Positions 49,982 through 57,829 of a DNA stretch of 57,829 nucleotides are shown here, piece by piece. The position numbers and the translations under genes are program-made. Every line of letters begins with the position of its first letter. Within the stretch, counting starts at the first letter, position 1. Location: the NCBI RefSeq assembly GCF_018413525.1, contig NZ_JAHCDD010000031.1:1-57829 (forward strand), written 5' to 3'. A model generated the notes under the pieces. That model was not told where the DNA came from, did no database searches, and saw nothing but the letters and a program-made list of their open reading frames with translations. The DNA comes from Acidovorax sp. CCYZU-2555. GTDB lineage: Bacteria; Pseudomonadota; Gammaproteobacteria; Burkholderiales; Burkholderiaceae_C.

Positions 49982-51295
49982 TCAGTTGCAGCTGCGTGGG
50001 GTGACGTTCTTTTCCTTGGCGTACTTGTCGGCGTACTCCTTGACCAGCGGATCGACCATGGACTTGTCGGCCTGGTACCAGTCGGAGACCACGGTCCACT
50101 TGGCTCCATCCCATTGCGCGATGCGCGACCAGTCGGTGCCCAGGTGGTTGGTGCAGCTGGTCTGGATGGGGCGCAGGATCTTGCCGAAGCCCAGCGCGTT
50201 GAGCTTTTCCTGCGTCAGGTTCAGGTTTTCCAGGCCCCAGCGCACCTGCTCGGGCGACATGACCTTGCCCTTGCCGTATTTCTCCTGCGCGGTGCGTATG
50301 GCTTCGACCTGCAGCATGGAGATCACCATGCCGCGGGTGTGGGCCATCGCGCCGACGCCGGTCGCGCTCGATGCCGTGCCCTGGCCCTTGTCGTAGACCG
50401 CGGACTTGACTTCGTCATGCACCTTGTCGTGCTCGGCCGTGTTGTGGATGGTCACGGTGTTGTAGCCCTTGGCACCCGCGCCTATGTCCTTCACGTCGTG
50501 GTCCGAGCCGGCCCACCAGATCGCGTAGATCTTGTCGCGCGCGAAATTGGTCGCCTGGGCTTCGCGTATGGCCGTGGGCGTCATCACACCGGCCGACCAC
50601 AGCAGCACATAGTCGGGGCGCTGCTGGCGCACCTGCAGCCAGGTCGATTTCTGCTCGACGCCGGGCGCGGTCACGGGCAGCAGCAGCAGCTCGAAGCCTT
50701 CCTTGGCGGCGCGCTTTTGCAGCAGCGGAATCGGTTCCTTGCCGTACGGCGAGTCGTGGTAGACCAGCGCGATCTTCTTGCCCTTGAGGCTGCCTTTTTC
50801 CTTCTTCAGGATGTCCTGGATGATGGAATCGGCTGCGGTCCAGTAGTTGCCCAGCAGCGGGAAGTTCCATTCGAACACCGAGCCGTTGGCCGACTGCGAC
50901 AGGCCGTAGCCCATGGTCACGATGGCGCGCTTGTCGCCCGGCGCCTTGTCGCTCACGGCGAAGGTGATGCCGGTGGATTGCGGATCGAAGCCCGAGGCGC
51001 CGCTGCCCTTGTTCTTCAGGCGCTCGTAGCATTCGACGCCCTTGGCGGTGTCGTAGGCGGTTTCGCATTCCTCGTAGGCGATCTTCACGCCGTTGACGCC
51101 GCCCTTGGCGTTGACCAGCTTCAGGTAGTCCTGCTTGCCGTCGGCCCATGGAATGCCCAGCGGCGCGAACTGGCCGGTGCGGTAGACCAGCAGCGGAACG
51201 AATTGCTCCTGGGCCATGGCGGCGGGGGCCGCGACCAGCGCCCCGAATCCCAGGGCCGCGGTGGCGGCGGCGAGCGCAGCTTTCTTGAACATCAT
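49982..51295 (-). CDS. Branched-chain-type ABC transporter substrate-binding protein
   Basis: 437 residues, longer than LivK (about 370), as in the group of LivK-like proteins that bind aromatic or other organic acids. Sec signal peptide (AALAAATAALGFGALVAAPAAMA), then the periplasmic type-I binding fold: VPLLVYRTGQFAPLGIPWADGKQDY, GVKIAYEECETAYDT, KIALVYHDSPYGKEPIPLL and YNTVTIHNTAEHDKV. It captures the ligand for LivHM/GF. Placement between livM and livF inside the operon is standard. A weak hairpin (GCACT/AGTGC, 51344-51361) lies upstream. Ligand unknown; ligases in the operon suggest a carboxylic acid. Confidence 0.9.
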   Translation of the reverse strand: MMFKKAALAAATAALGFGALVAAPAAMAQEQFVPLLVYRTGQFAPLGIPWADGKQDYLKLVNAKGGVNGVKIAYEECETAYDTAKGVECYERLKNKGSGASGFDPQSTGITFAVSDKAPGDKRAIVTMGYGLSQSANGSVFEWNFPLLGNYWTAADSIIQDILKKEKGSLKGKKIALVYHDSPYGKEPIPLLQKRAAKEGFELLLLPVTAPGVEQKSTWLQVRQQRPDYVLLWSAGVMTPTAIREAQATNFARDKIYAIWWAGSDHDVKDIGAGAKGYNTVTIHNTAEHDKVHDEVKSAVYDKGQGTASSATGVGAMAHTRGMVISMLQVEAIRTAQEKYGKGKVMSPEQVRWGLENLNLTQEKLNALGFGKILRPIQTSCTNHLGTDWSRIAQWDGAKWTVVSDWYQADKSMVDPLVKEYADKYAKEKNVTPRSCN

Positions 51296-51374
51296 GTTTT
51301 GTCTCCTAAGGGTTTTACGGACTGGATCACTGGGAGGGATCGGGCACTTCTGTACGAGTGCTTCAAGCGACGAC

Positions 51375-52439
51375 TCAATGCGGGAAAGGCCAGAGCCGCA
51401 GTTTCTGCTTGGCGGTGGACCACAGCCGGGCCAGGCCGTGGGGTTCGACGATCAGGAAGAAAACGATCAGCGCGCCAAAGATCATGTGTTCGAGGTAGGT
51501 CGCCGTGGCCGTCGACAGCGACAGGCCCAGCCAGTGCGGCACATGCGTGAGCACCAGCGGCAGCAGCACGAAGAACGCCGCGCCGAACAGGCTGCCCATG
51601 ATGGAGCCCAGGCCGCCGATGATGATCATGAACAGCAGCTGGAACGAGCGGTCCAGGCTGAACGCCGCGGGTTCCCAGGCGCCCAGGTGGACGAAGCCCC
51701 ACAGCGCGCCGGCGATGCCGACGATGAACGAGCTGACTGCGAAGGCGCTGAGCTTGGCGTAGACCGGGCGGATGCCGATCACCGAAGCCGCGACGTCCAT
51801 GTCGCGCATCGCCATCCAGTTGCGGCCCGTGGCGCTGCGCACCAGGTTCTTGGCCAGCAGGCCCAGCACGCACAGCAGGCCCAGGCACAGCAGGTATTTC
51901 TCGGCGGGCGTGTCGATCACCCAGCCGGCGATCGACAGCTGGCCGGCGCTGACCGAACCCGACGACGAGTTGTTCGTGACCCAGGGCGCGCGGCTCGCGA
52001 GCCAGTCCATGAAGAACTGCGCGGCCAGCGTGGCGACGGCCAGGTACAGGCCGCGGATGCGCAGGCTGGGCAGGCCGAAGATCACGCCGAACGCCATCGC
52101 GCACAGACCGCCGCCGAGCAGCGACAACAGCAGCGGCATGCCTTCGATGCGCACCTGCAGGTTGTAGGCCGCGTAGGCACCCACGGCCATGAACGCGCCC
52201 GTGCCCAGCGAAATCTGGCCGCAGTAGCCGACGAGGATGTTGAGCCCCATCGCGGCCAGCGCCATGATGAGGAAGGGAATCAGCACGGCCTGGAACGTGT
52301 AGTCGCTGACGCTCATGGGCACGATCACGAAGGCCAGTACCAGAATGGCGAGAATCGCGATCCTGTCCTGGGCAATCGGGAAGATCTGCTGGTCGGCCGC
52401 ATAGCTGGTCTTGAACTGGCCGTTTTCACGATAGAACAT
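51375..52439 (-). CDS. livM: Branched-chain-type ABC transporter permease (LivM type)
   Basis: 354 residues with about ten membrane segments, such as RIAILAILVLAFVIVPMSV, FLIMALAAMGLNILVGYCG and SAFAVSSFIVGIAGALWGFV. The family motif GLPSLRIRGLYLAVATLAAQF, the permease-ATPase coupling region, is clear. It pairs with LivH in the inner membrane. The stop is 80 bases from the binding-protein start, and 21 bases separate it from livH upstream. Length agrees with the family. Confidence 0.92.
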   Translation of the reverse strand: MFYRENGQFKTSYAADQQIFPIAQDRIAILAILVLAFVIVPMSVSDYTFQAVLIPFLIMALAAMGLNILVGYCGQISLGTGAFMAVGAYAAYNLQVRIEGMPLLLSLLGGGLCAMAFGVIFGLPSLRIRGLYLAVATLAAQFFMDWLASRAPWVTNNSSSGSVSAGQLSIAGWVIDTPAEKYLLCLGLLCVLGLLAKNLVRSATGRNWMAMRDMDVAASVIGIRPVYAKLSAFAVSSFIVGIAGALWGFVHLGAWEPAAFSLDRSFQLLFMIIIGGLGSIMGSLFGAAFFVLLPLVLTHVPHWLGLSLSTATATYLEHMIFGALIVFFLIVEPHGLARLWSTAKQKLRLWPFPH

Positions 52440-52460
52440 GGGGAACTCCTGAAACGGTCG

Positions 52461-53390
52461 TCAAACGCGGTCGATGATCTTGTCGCCAAACAGGCCTTGC
52501 GGGCGCACCAGCAGGAAGGCCAGGGCCAGGCCGTAGGCAAACCAGGTCTCGATGCCGCCGCCGACCATGGGGCCGATATAGACCTCGGAAAGCTTCTCGC
52601 CGACACCGATGATCAGTCCGCCGACGATGGCGCCGGGAATCGAAGTCAGGCCGCCGAGAATCACCACGGGCAGGGCCTTCAGGGCCACCAGCGACAGCGA
52701 GAACTGCACGCCCAGCTTGGAGCCCCAGATGATGCCGACCACCAGGGCCACGCCGCCGGCCACCGACCAGACGATCACCCAGATGCGCGACAGCGGAATG
52801 CCTATCGATTGCGCCGCCTGGTGGTCGTCGGCCACGGCGCGCAGCGCGCGGCCGGTCTTGGTCTTCTGGAAGAACAGCGCCAGGCCTATCACCAGCAGCG
52901 CGGCGATGCCGGCCGAGTAAAGGTCTTCCTGGCTCACGAGCAGTCCGCCCTCGAACGTGCCGGGCAGGATGAAGATAGGGTCCTTGGGCATGCCCACGTT
53001 GATGCTGTAGACCTGGCTGCCGAAGATCAGCGGGCCCAGGCCGTCGAGCAGGTAGGCGATGCCCAGCGTGGCCATCAGCAGCGTGATCGGCTCCTGGTTG
53101 ACGAGGTGGCGCAGCGCCAGGCGCTCGATCAGCCAGGCCACGACCACCATCAGCGCCAGCGCGACGATGATCGCCAGCAGATTGCCCAGCATGCCGGGCG
53201 CTATGCCCAGCCACTGGGGAATCCATTCGGAAAAGCGCGCCATTGCCAGTGCCGAGAACAGCACCATCGCGCCCTGCGCGAAGTTGAACACGCCGGACGC
53301 CTTGAAGATCAGCACGAAGCCCAGCGCCACCAGGGCGTAGAGCATGCCGACCATCAGGCCGCCAAAAAGGGTTTCGAGAAAGAATGCCAT
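52461..53390 (-). CDS. livH: Branched-chain-type ABC transporter permease (LivH type)
   Basis: 309 residues with eight or so membrane segments. LivH marks are FGGLMVGMLYALVALGFVLIFKASGVFNFAQGA at the N-terminus and ADDHQAAQSIGIPLSRIWVIVW, the coupling helix. The end LAFLLVRPQGLFGDK is typical. It is the LivM partner in the inner membrane. It follows livG by 15 bases and precedes livM by 21 bases, so all are on one transcript. Confidence 0.92.
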   Translation of the reverse strand: MAFFLETLFGGLMVGMLYALVALGFVLIFKASGVFNFAQGAMVLFSALAMARFSEWIPQWLGIAPGMLGNLLAIIVALALMVVVAWLIERLALRHLVNQEPITLLMATLGIAYLLDGLGPLIFGSQVYSINVGMPKDPIFILPGTFEGGLLVSQEDLYSAGIAALLVIGLALFFQKTKTGRALRAVADDHQAAQSIGIPLSRIWVIVWSVAGGVALVVGIIWGSKLGVQFSLSLVALKALPVVILGGLTSIPGAIVGGLIIGVGEKLSEVYIGPMVGGGIETWFAYGLALAFLLVRPQGLFGDKIIDRV

Positions 53391-53405
53391 GGGGGCTGCT
53401 CCTGC

Positions 53406-54191
53406 TTAATGCGCGTTGCCCAGATAGGCGCGGATGACGTCGGGGTTGTTGCGCACGGCGAGCGGCTCGCCGTCGCCGATCTTCTTGCCGTAGTCGAGCA
53501 CGACCACGCGGTCCGAGATGTCCATCACGACGCCCATGTCGTGCTCGATCAGCACGATGGTCGCGCCGTATTCGTCGTTGACGTCGAGGATGAAGCGGCA
53601 CATGTCCTGCTTTTCCTCGACGTTCATGCCGGCCATGGGTTCATCGAGCAGCAGCACCTGCGGCTCCATCGCCAGCGCGCGGCCCAGGTCGACGCGCTTT
53701 TGCAGGCCGTAGGGCAGCTGGCCCACGGGCGTCTTGCGGTAGGCCTGGATTTCCAGGAAGTCGATGATGTGCTCGACGAACTCGCGGTGGCGCGCTTCCT
53801 CGCGCGCCGCCGGACCCACGTGCAGCGCCTGCATCAGCAGATTGCTTTTGATCTTCAGGTTGCGGCCGGTCATGATGTTGTCGATCACGCTCATGCCCTT
53901 GAACAGCGCCAGGTTCTGGAACGTGCGCGCCACGCCCATTTCGGCGACCTGGCGGCTGTTCATGTGCGAGAAGGTCTTGCCGCGGAACGTGATGCTGCCT
54001 TCGGACGGCGTGTAGACGCCGTTGATGCAGTTGAGCATCGAGCTCTTGCCCGCGCCGTTCGGTCCGATGATGGCGCGGATCTCATGCTCGCGCACATCGA
54101 ACGAAATGTCGGTCAGCGCCTTGACGCCGCCGAAGCGCAGGCTGAGGTTGTTGATGTCGAGAATGACATCGCCAATGGGTTGGGTGCGCAT
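53406..54191 (-). CDS. livG: Branched-chain-type ABC transporter ATP-binding protein (LivG type)
   Basis: 261 residues. Walker A is IGPNGAGKSSM; the signature motif is LPYGLQKRVDLGRAL, a variant in which YGLQK replaces the canonical SGGQ-type loop, usual in LivG; Walker B is LLLDEPMAGMN; the H-loop is IEHDMGVVM. It energises import through LivHM with LivF. The ATG at 54191 (MRTQPIGDVIL) fits the family start. It begins 8 bases after the stop of the AMP-ligase gene, so the two are coupled. Confidence 0.92.
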   Translation of the reverse strand: MRTQPIGDVILDINNLSLRFGGVKALTDISFDVREHEIRAIIGPNGAGKSSMLNCINGVYTPSEGSITFRGKTFSHMNSRQVAEMGVARTFQNLALFKGMSVIDNIMTGRNLKIKSNLLMQALHVGPAAREEARHREFVEHIIDFLEIQAYRKTPVGQLPYGLQKRVDLGRALAMEPQVLLLDEPMAGMNVEEKQDMCRFILDVNDEYGATIVLIEHDMGVVMDISDRVVVLDYGKKIGDGEPLAVRNNPDVIRAYLGNAH

Positions 54192-54199
54192 GCGATTCC

Positions 54200-56134
54200 T
54201 TAGGCGGCGGCCCGGGCGGGGGCGAAAGTCTTGGCATCCAGCAGGTTGAGCGTCGCGCTCAGGTTGCCGGTGCGCCCATCCTCGAACTTGACCTGGGTGG
54301 TGATGAATTGCTCGGTGCGGCCCGCGTAGAGCGCGTCGACCAGAACGCCGTACTTGTCGGCGATGAAGTTGCGCCGCACCTTGCGCGTGCGCGTCAGCTC
54401 GTCGTCGTCGGGGTCCAGTTCCTTGTGCAGCACCAGGAAGCGCGCGATCTGCGTGCCGGCCATGCCGTCTTCGCTCGCCAGGTCGCCGTTGACCTTGGCG
54501 ATGCACTCGGCGATCAGCGCCTGCACCTGGGGCTTGGATGTCAGATCGACATAGCCGCCGTAAGGAAGGCCCTGACGCTCGGCCCAGTTGCCCACGGCCT
54601 CATAGTCGATGTTGATGAACGCGCAGACCTGGTCGCGCTGGTGGCCGAAGCACACGGCTTCCTTGATGTGCGAGAAGAACTTGAGCTTGTTCTCTATGTA
54701 GTTGGGCGCGAACATCGCGCCGGCATTGGTCTTGCCCACGTCCTTGGCGCGATCGATGATGCGCAGGTGGCCGTCGGCGTCGATCACGCCCGCGTCACCG
54801 GTGTGGAAGAAGCCCTGCTCGTCGATGGCTTCGGCCGTCGCGTCGGGGCGCTTGTAGTACTCCTTGAGCACCGACACGCCGCGCACCAGCACTTCGCCGT
54901 TGTCGGCGAGTTTCAGTTCGATGCCCGGCGCGGCCTGGCCCACCGTGTGCAGCTTGACCTGGCCGTTGTGCTGTATGCAGACATAGGCGCAGGTTTCGGT
55001 CTGGCCGTAGAGCTGCTTGAGGTTGATGCCTATCGAGCGGAAAAAGCGAAACAGATCGGGGCCGATGGCCGCGCCGGCCGTGTAGGCCACGCGGATGTGC
55101 GACAGCCCCATCACGTTGCGCAGCGGACCGTAGATCGCGAAGTCGCCGAGGCGGTAGAGCACGCGGTCCAGAAAGCCCACGGGCTTGCCGTCGAGAATGT
55201 CCGAGCCCACGCGCTGGGCCAGCTTCATGCAGCGCTCGAACAGCCAGCGCTTGGGCGCGGCCGCGTCTTCCATGCGAATGGAGACCGAAGTCAGCATGCC
55301 TTCGAAGATGCGCGGCGGGGCGAAGTAATAGGTGGGGCCGATCTCGCGCAGGTCGATGGACACCGTCGCCGCCGATTCGGGGCAGTTGATGGTGAAGCCT
55401 GCGACCAGCCACTGGGCCAGCGAGAACAGATGGTCGCCGCACCAGGCGGGCGGCAGATAGGAAATGACGTTGTCGTTGGCGTTGAGGCCGTCGACCTGGG
55501 CGCCGCCGGCCGCGGCCTGCACGAAGCTCGAATGGGTCTGGCACACGCCCTTGGGCTTGCCCGTGGTGCCCGAGGTGTAGAGGATGACCGAGACGTCGCT
55601 GGGCTGGACTTCGGACAGGCCGGCTTCCCAGGCGCCAGGGTGGGCTGCGTCCCATTGGGCGCCGCGAGCGATCAGCTCGGCGGTGCTGATCAGGCCGGGC
55701 TGGTCGTAATGGCGCAGGCCGCGCGGATCGTCATAGATGATGTGCTGGATGCCGGGCACCGACTCGCGTGCTTCGAGCAGCTTGTCGACCTGTTCCTGGT
55801 TCTCGGCGAACGCGAACGTGATGTCGGCGTCCTGCAGCACGAAAATCATTTCGGTGGCGACCGCGTCCTGGTACAGCGGAATCGGCACGCCGCCCAGGCT
55901 TTGCACGGCGACAAAGCCCATGTAGACATGGGGACGGTTGTCGCTGATCAGCGCGAGGTTCTGGCCGCGGGTGAAGCCCAGCGTCTTGAGTCCGCAGGCG
56001 AAGTGGCGCACTTCCTGTGCGACCTGCTGCCAGCTCCAGGTCTGCCAGATGCCGTATTCCTTCTCGCGCAGCGCAGGCGCGCCCGGGCGTTCGGCGGCAT
56101 GCTTGAGCAGCAAATGCGGGAACGTGGTGGTCAT
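54200..56134 (-). CDS. AMP-dependent long-chain-type acyl-CoA synthetase
   Basis: 644 residues of the FadD15 / long-chain acyl-CoA synthetase group. The ATP loop is ILYTSGTTGKPKGV, adenylation motif GQTETCAYV, and hinge region FFHTGDAGVIDADGHLRIIDRAKD. The C-terminal Lys region TRKVRRNFIADKY is also in place. It forms acyl-AMP, then acyl-CoA. It is the first gene of the liv-type operon and is preceded by a good ribosome-binding site (GAGGAA). This arrangement of ligase, LivG-H-M, binding protein, LivF and a PaaK-like protein is known from other Burkholderiales and suggests uptake coupled with CoA activation. Chain length and aromatic or fatty nature of the substrate are not clear. Confidence 0.9.
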   Translation of the reverse strand: MTTTFPHLLLKHAAERPGAPALREKEYGIWQTWSWQQVAQEVRHFACGLKTLGFTRGQNLALISDNRPHVYMGFVAVQSLGGVPIPLYQDAVATEMIFVLQDADITFAFAENQEQVDKLLEARESVPGIQHIIYDDPRGLRHYDQPGLISTAELIARGAQWDAAHPGAWEAGLSEVQPSDVSVILYTSGTTGKPKGVCQTHSSFVQAAAGGAQVDGLNANDNVISYLPPAWCGDHLFSLAQWLVAGFTINCPESAATVSIDLREIGPTYYFAPPRIFEGMLTSVSIRMEDAAAPKRWLFERCMKLAQRVGSDILDGKPVGFLDRVLYRLGDFAIYGPLRNVMGLSHIRVAYTAGAAIGPDLFRFFRSIGINLKQLYGQTETCAYVCIQHNGQVKLHTVGQAAPGIELKLADNGEVLVRGVSVLKEYYKRPDATAEAIDEQGFFHTGDAGVIDADGHLRIIDRAKDVGKTNAGAMFAPNYIENKLKFFSHIKEAVCFGHQRDQVCAFINIDYEAVGNWAERQGLPYGGYVDLTSKPQVQALIAECIAKVNGDLASEDGMAGTQIARFLVLHKELDPDDDELTRTRKVRRNFIADKYGVLVDALYAGRTEQFITTQVKFEDGRTGNLSATLNLLDAKTFAPARAAA

Positions 56135-56212
56135 TGCGTTTCCTCGGAAAGTGAACAGCCTGGGCTTGGCATAAGCAAAGGCGGATATTGCTTGGTTGTG
56201 CTCGATCTTAGG

Positions 56213-56233
56213 AAGGCGTTTGACGCCTTTTTG
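56213..56233 (+). terminator. Small hairpin with T-run in the divergent gap
   Basis: AAGGCG (56213-56218) and CGCCTT (56224-56229) pair around a 5-base loop, followed by TTTTTG. In the rightward direction it resembles a weak intrinsic terminator about 120 bases before the Crp/Fnr ATG, perhaps stopping stray transcripts or acting as attenuator. Confidence 0.4.
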
Positions 56234-56349
56234 TCTTGGCGGCGACAATCCGGGGGAAACTCCTCAGCGGGAAAACGCGCGCCATACCAGTTCCGTCGCC
56301 GCCGCAACCGGTGGGAAATCCCCGATCCGCAACTTGGGGTTTGCGCGCC

Positions 56350-57114
56350 ATGCTCATGCACATGAGCCATGACATGTCCTTGCACCAGCGCCGCCGCGAA
56401 CCCACGCCCCAGGAATTGCGCAATATCTCCTGGCTCAGCGTGCTGCAGCCGCATGAGCGCGCGCGCGCCGAGGCCGCGCTGCTGGTCGGCGACGCCTTGC
56501 CCGGCGACTACATCTGCCGCGTGGGCCGTCCCGTGACCTACTGGTTCGGCCTGGTCGAAGGCCTGCTCAAGATCTGCGCCGACAACGACCAGGGCCAGAC
56601 CGTGACCTTCACCGGCGTGCCGCCGGGCGGCTGGGTGGGCGAGGGCACGGCCGTCAAGCGCGAACCCTATCGCTACAACATCCAGGCGCTGCGCAAGAGC
56701 GTGGTCGCCGGCCTGCCCATAGACACTTTTCACTGGCTGCTGGACCATTCGCTGACCTTCAACCGTTTCGTGCTCGAACAGCTCAACGAGCGGTTGGGGC
56801 AGTTCATCGCGGCGCGCGAAAACGACCGCATGGGCAACCCCGAAGTGCGCGTCGCGCGCAGCCTCGCGGCGTTCTTCAATCCCGTGCTCTACCCGGGCAT
56901 GGCCCAGGTGCTGCGCATCACCCAGCAGGAGCTCGCGTACATCGTGGGGCTGTCGCGCCAGCGCGTGAACGAGGCCCTGGCCAATCTGCAGGACCAGGGC
57001 GCGATACGCATCGAGTACGGCGGCCTGCGCGTGCTTGACCTCGCGGCGCTGCGCAATGCGCAGTTCATGGCGGCGGCGCAGCCCGAAGGCGTGATTGCCC
57101 CTGTGCTTAGCTAG
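56350..57114 (+). CDS. Crp/Fnr-family transcriptional regulator
   Basis: 254 residues. An N-terminal cyclic-nucleotide-binding-like beta barrel (GDYICRVGRPVTYWFGLVEGLLKI, GGWVGEGTAV) is followed by a long dimer helix and a C-terminal helix-turn-helix (TQQELAYIVGLSRQRVNEALANL). The Cys cluster of Fnr is missing, so it is not an oxygen-sensing iron-sulphur protein; the cAMP-contact residues also look unlike Crp. It is divergent from the ligase/liv operon, with 215 bases between, and probably regulates it. The ATG at 56350 is chosen because the upstream frame is unlike the family; ATGs at 56356 and 56362 nearby are alternatives. The effector is unknown. Confidence 0.88.
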   Translation: MLMHMSHDMSLHQRRREPTPQELRNISWLSVLQPHERARAEAALLVGDALPGDYICRVGRPVTYWFGLVEGLLKICADNDQGQTVTFTGVPPGGWVGEGTAVKREPYRYNIQALRKSVVAGLPIDTFHWLLDHSLTFNRFVLEQLNERLGQFIAARENDRMGNPEVRVARSLAAFFNPVLYPGMAQVLRITQQELAYIVGLSRQRVNEALANLQDQGAIRIEYGGLRVLDLAALRNAQFMAAAQPEGVIAPVLS

Positions 57115-57244
57115 GCTAATTGCCGCGACGCGCGCCGCCACGGGCAGGGGCTGCAGAGGGTGGCTGCTGGTTTCTACCGTCATCTAGGTTACATAACGTG
57201 TGGTAACGAGCAGCCACGGGGCAGGGCGGCGACAATAGCGGCAA

Positions 57245-57829
57245 ATGTCTTCCTCCCCATCTTCCCCCCGCACGCCTGGCTCCGGCCCGCGTGCCACCCT
57301 GCGCATCAACTCCCAGCCGGCATCGCCGGCGCCCGCTCCCCGTTCGTCGGGTGGCGGTGCGGGAGGCCGCGCAGGCAAACCCGGTGGCAGCCGTGATGGC
57401 GCCGCCCGTTCTTCCGCTCCCTATGGCGACCGCCAGCGCGGCCCATCGGGCGCACCGCGCTTCGAACGTCGCGATGATCCGCGTGGCGGCCCGCGTCAGG
57501 GCGGCCCACGCCAGGATGGCCCGCGTTCCAGCGGTCCGCGTGAAGGCGGCGGCTTTGGTCGTCCCGATGGCGCGCCGCGTTTCGAGCGTCGTGATGATTT
57601 CCGTGGCGCACCGCAAGGTGGCGGTCCGCGCCAGGACGGTCCGCGCTCCAGTGGCCCGCGTGAAGGTGGCGGCCGCGAAGGCGGCGGCTTTGGTCGTCCC
57701 GATGGCGCGCCGCGTTTCGAACGACGCGACGATTTCCGTGGCGGACCGCGTCAGGACGGTCCGCGTTCCAGCGGTCCGCGTGAAGGTGGCGGCCGCGAAG
57801 GCGGCGGCTTTGGTCGTCCCGATGGCGCG
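57245..57829 (+). CDS. Start of an Arg/Gly-rich repeat protein, perhaps an RNA-modifying enzyme (3' end outside window)
   Basis: The frame opens at the ATG at 57245 and stays open to the window end (195 codons). The product begins MSSSPSSPRTPGSGPRATLRI and then becomes a low-complexity chain rich in Arg, Gly, Pro, Asp and Ser. A unit of about 40 residues (GFGRPDGAPRFERRDDFRG..., then GPRQDGPRSSGPREGG) recurs from 57551, 57686 and 57806; the first copy has five extra codons. Such RGG-like disordered tails bind RNA and occur at the N-terminus of Burkholderiales 23S rRNA pseudouridine synthases (RluB type) and in some helicases. The catalytic part is not visible, so the name is inference. The opposite-strand open frames here are antisense artefacts of the repeats. 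Confidence 0.65.
   Translation, partial: MSSSPSSPRTPGSGPRATLRINSQPASPAPAPRSSGGGAGGRAGKPGGSRDGAARSSAPYGDRQRGPSGAPRFERRDDPRGGPRQGGPRQDGPRSSGPREGGGFGRPDGAPRFERRDDFRGAPQGGGPRQDGPRSSGPREGGGREGGGFGRPDGAPRFERRDDFRGGPRQDGPRSSGPREGGGREGGGFGRPDGA
57551..57829 (+). repeat. In-frame tandem repeats of about 120-135 bases
   Basis: Units begin with GGCTTTGGTCGTCCCGATGG at 57551, 57686 and 57806. Spacing is 135 then 120 bases, differing by exactly 15, so the reading frame is kept. The copies differ at several synonymous sites, so they are not an assembly duplicate. The window ends inside the third unit. Confidence 0.85.

Noticed and set aside
49043..54203. Very long plus-strand open frames (about 835 and 995 codons) across the liv operon
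   Set aside because: They are antisense to livF, binding protein, livM, livH and livG, which have clear motifs. Their His/Arg/Gln-rich translations are typical high-GC shadow frames.
54308..56365. 685-codon plus-strand frame
   Set aside because: It is antisense to the AMP-ligase, whose motifs are complete; the translation has no recognisable domain.
57551..57829. CRISPR-like regular repeat at the window end
   Set aside because: Units are long (120-135 bases), directly joined, vary at synonymous positions and stay in a coding frame, so they are protein repeats.

Overview
The window looks like chromosomal DNA from a high-GC betaproteobacterium of the order Burkholderiales, probably the family Comamonadaceae (Delftia, Comamonas or Acidovorax-like). 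The reasons are the strong G/C bias at third codon positions, five Bug/TctC-type periplasmic binding proteins, several small families typical of Burkholderiales (DUF3567, DUF1840, DUF3108, a PHA-system protein), and short dispersed intergenic repeats. This placement is inference from content, not from a database match. I see no tRNA, rRNA, CRISPR array, insertion sequence or phage gene. No gene-free stretch exceeds about 220 bases.

Layout. 1-3950: a tight cassette of two paralogous patatin-like phospholipases (the first cut by the window edge) flanking two small CesT-like secretion chaperones, which looks like a type III effector/chaperone module. 4017-5294: a DUF445 membrane protein. 5415-8579: an iron island with a Fur-box-like site, a TonB-dependent receptor and a siderophore-type binding protein. 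8587-10370: a small TPR-like protein and an NDH-2 type dehydrogenase. 10521-21669: a sugar- or hydroxy-acid catabolic region with LysR, two GlcD-like flavin dehydrogenases, two Bug proteins, a UxaA/GarD-type dehydratase, an aldehyde dehydrogenase, a D-2-hydroxyacid dehydrogenase and an HpcH/HpaI aldolase. 21893-28377: LysR, PurU, a PAS-GGDEF-EAL protein with a degenerate GGDEF half, an AbrB-family membrane protein, DUF3567 and DUF3108 proteins.

28395-32626: an IclR regulator divergent from an FAH-family hydrolase, a Bug protein and an iron-dependent alcohol dehydrogenase. 32633-38719: a second organic-acid or amide cluster (type II asparaginase, M20 hydrolase, MmgE/PrpD protein, Bug protein, divergent LysR). 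38721-42172: a stand-alone molybdopterin oxidoreductase and an M20 amidohydrolase. 42241-46404: PHA-system protein, acyl-CoA-binding protein, a lipoprotein aminopeptidase, an anchored protein of unknown function, cyclopropane fatty acid synthase and DUF1840. 46543-47532: a fifth Bug protein behind a clear terminator. 47653-56134: one long operon encoding a complete branched-chain-type ABC importer together with two CoA ligases, divergent from a Crp/Fnr regulator. 57245-end: the start of a protein with a long Arg/Gly-rich repeated N-terminus, cut by the window edge.

The common theme is uptake and CoA- or aldolase-based breakdown of organic acids. Each catabolic block has its own local regulator and its own periplasmic binding protein. 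None of the five Bug proteins has TctA/TctB membrane partners here.
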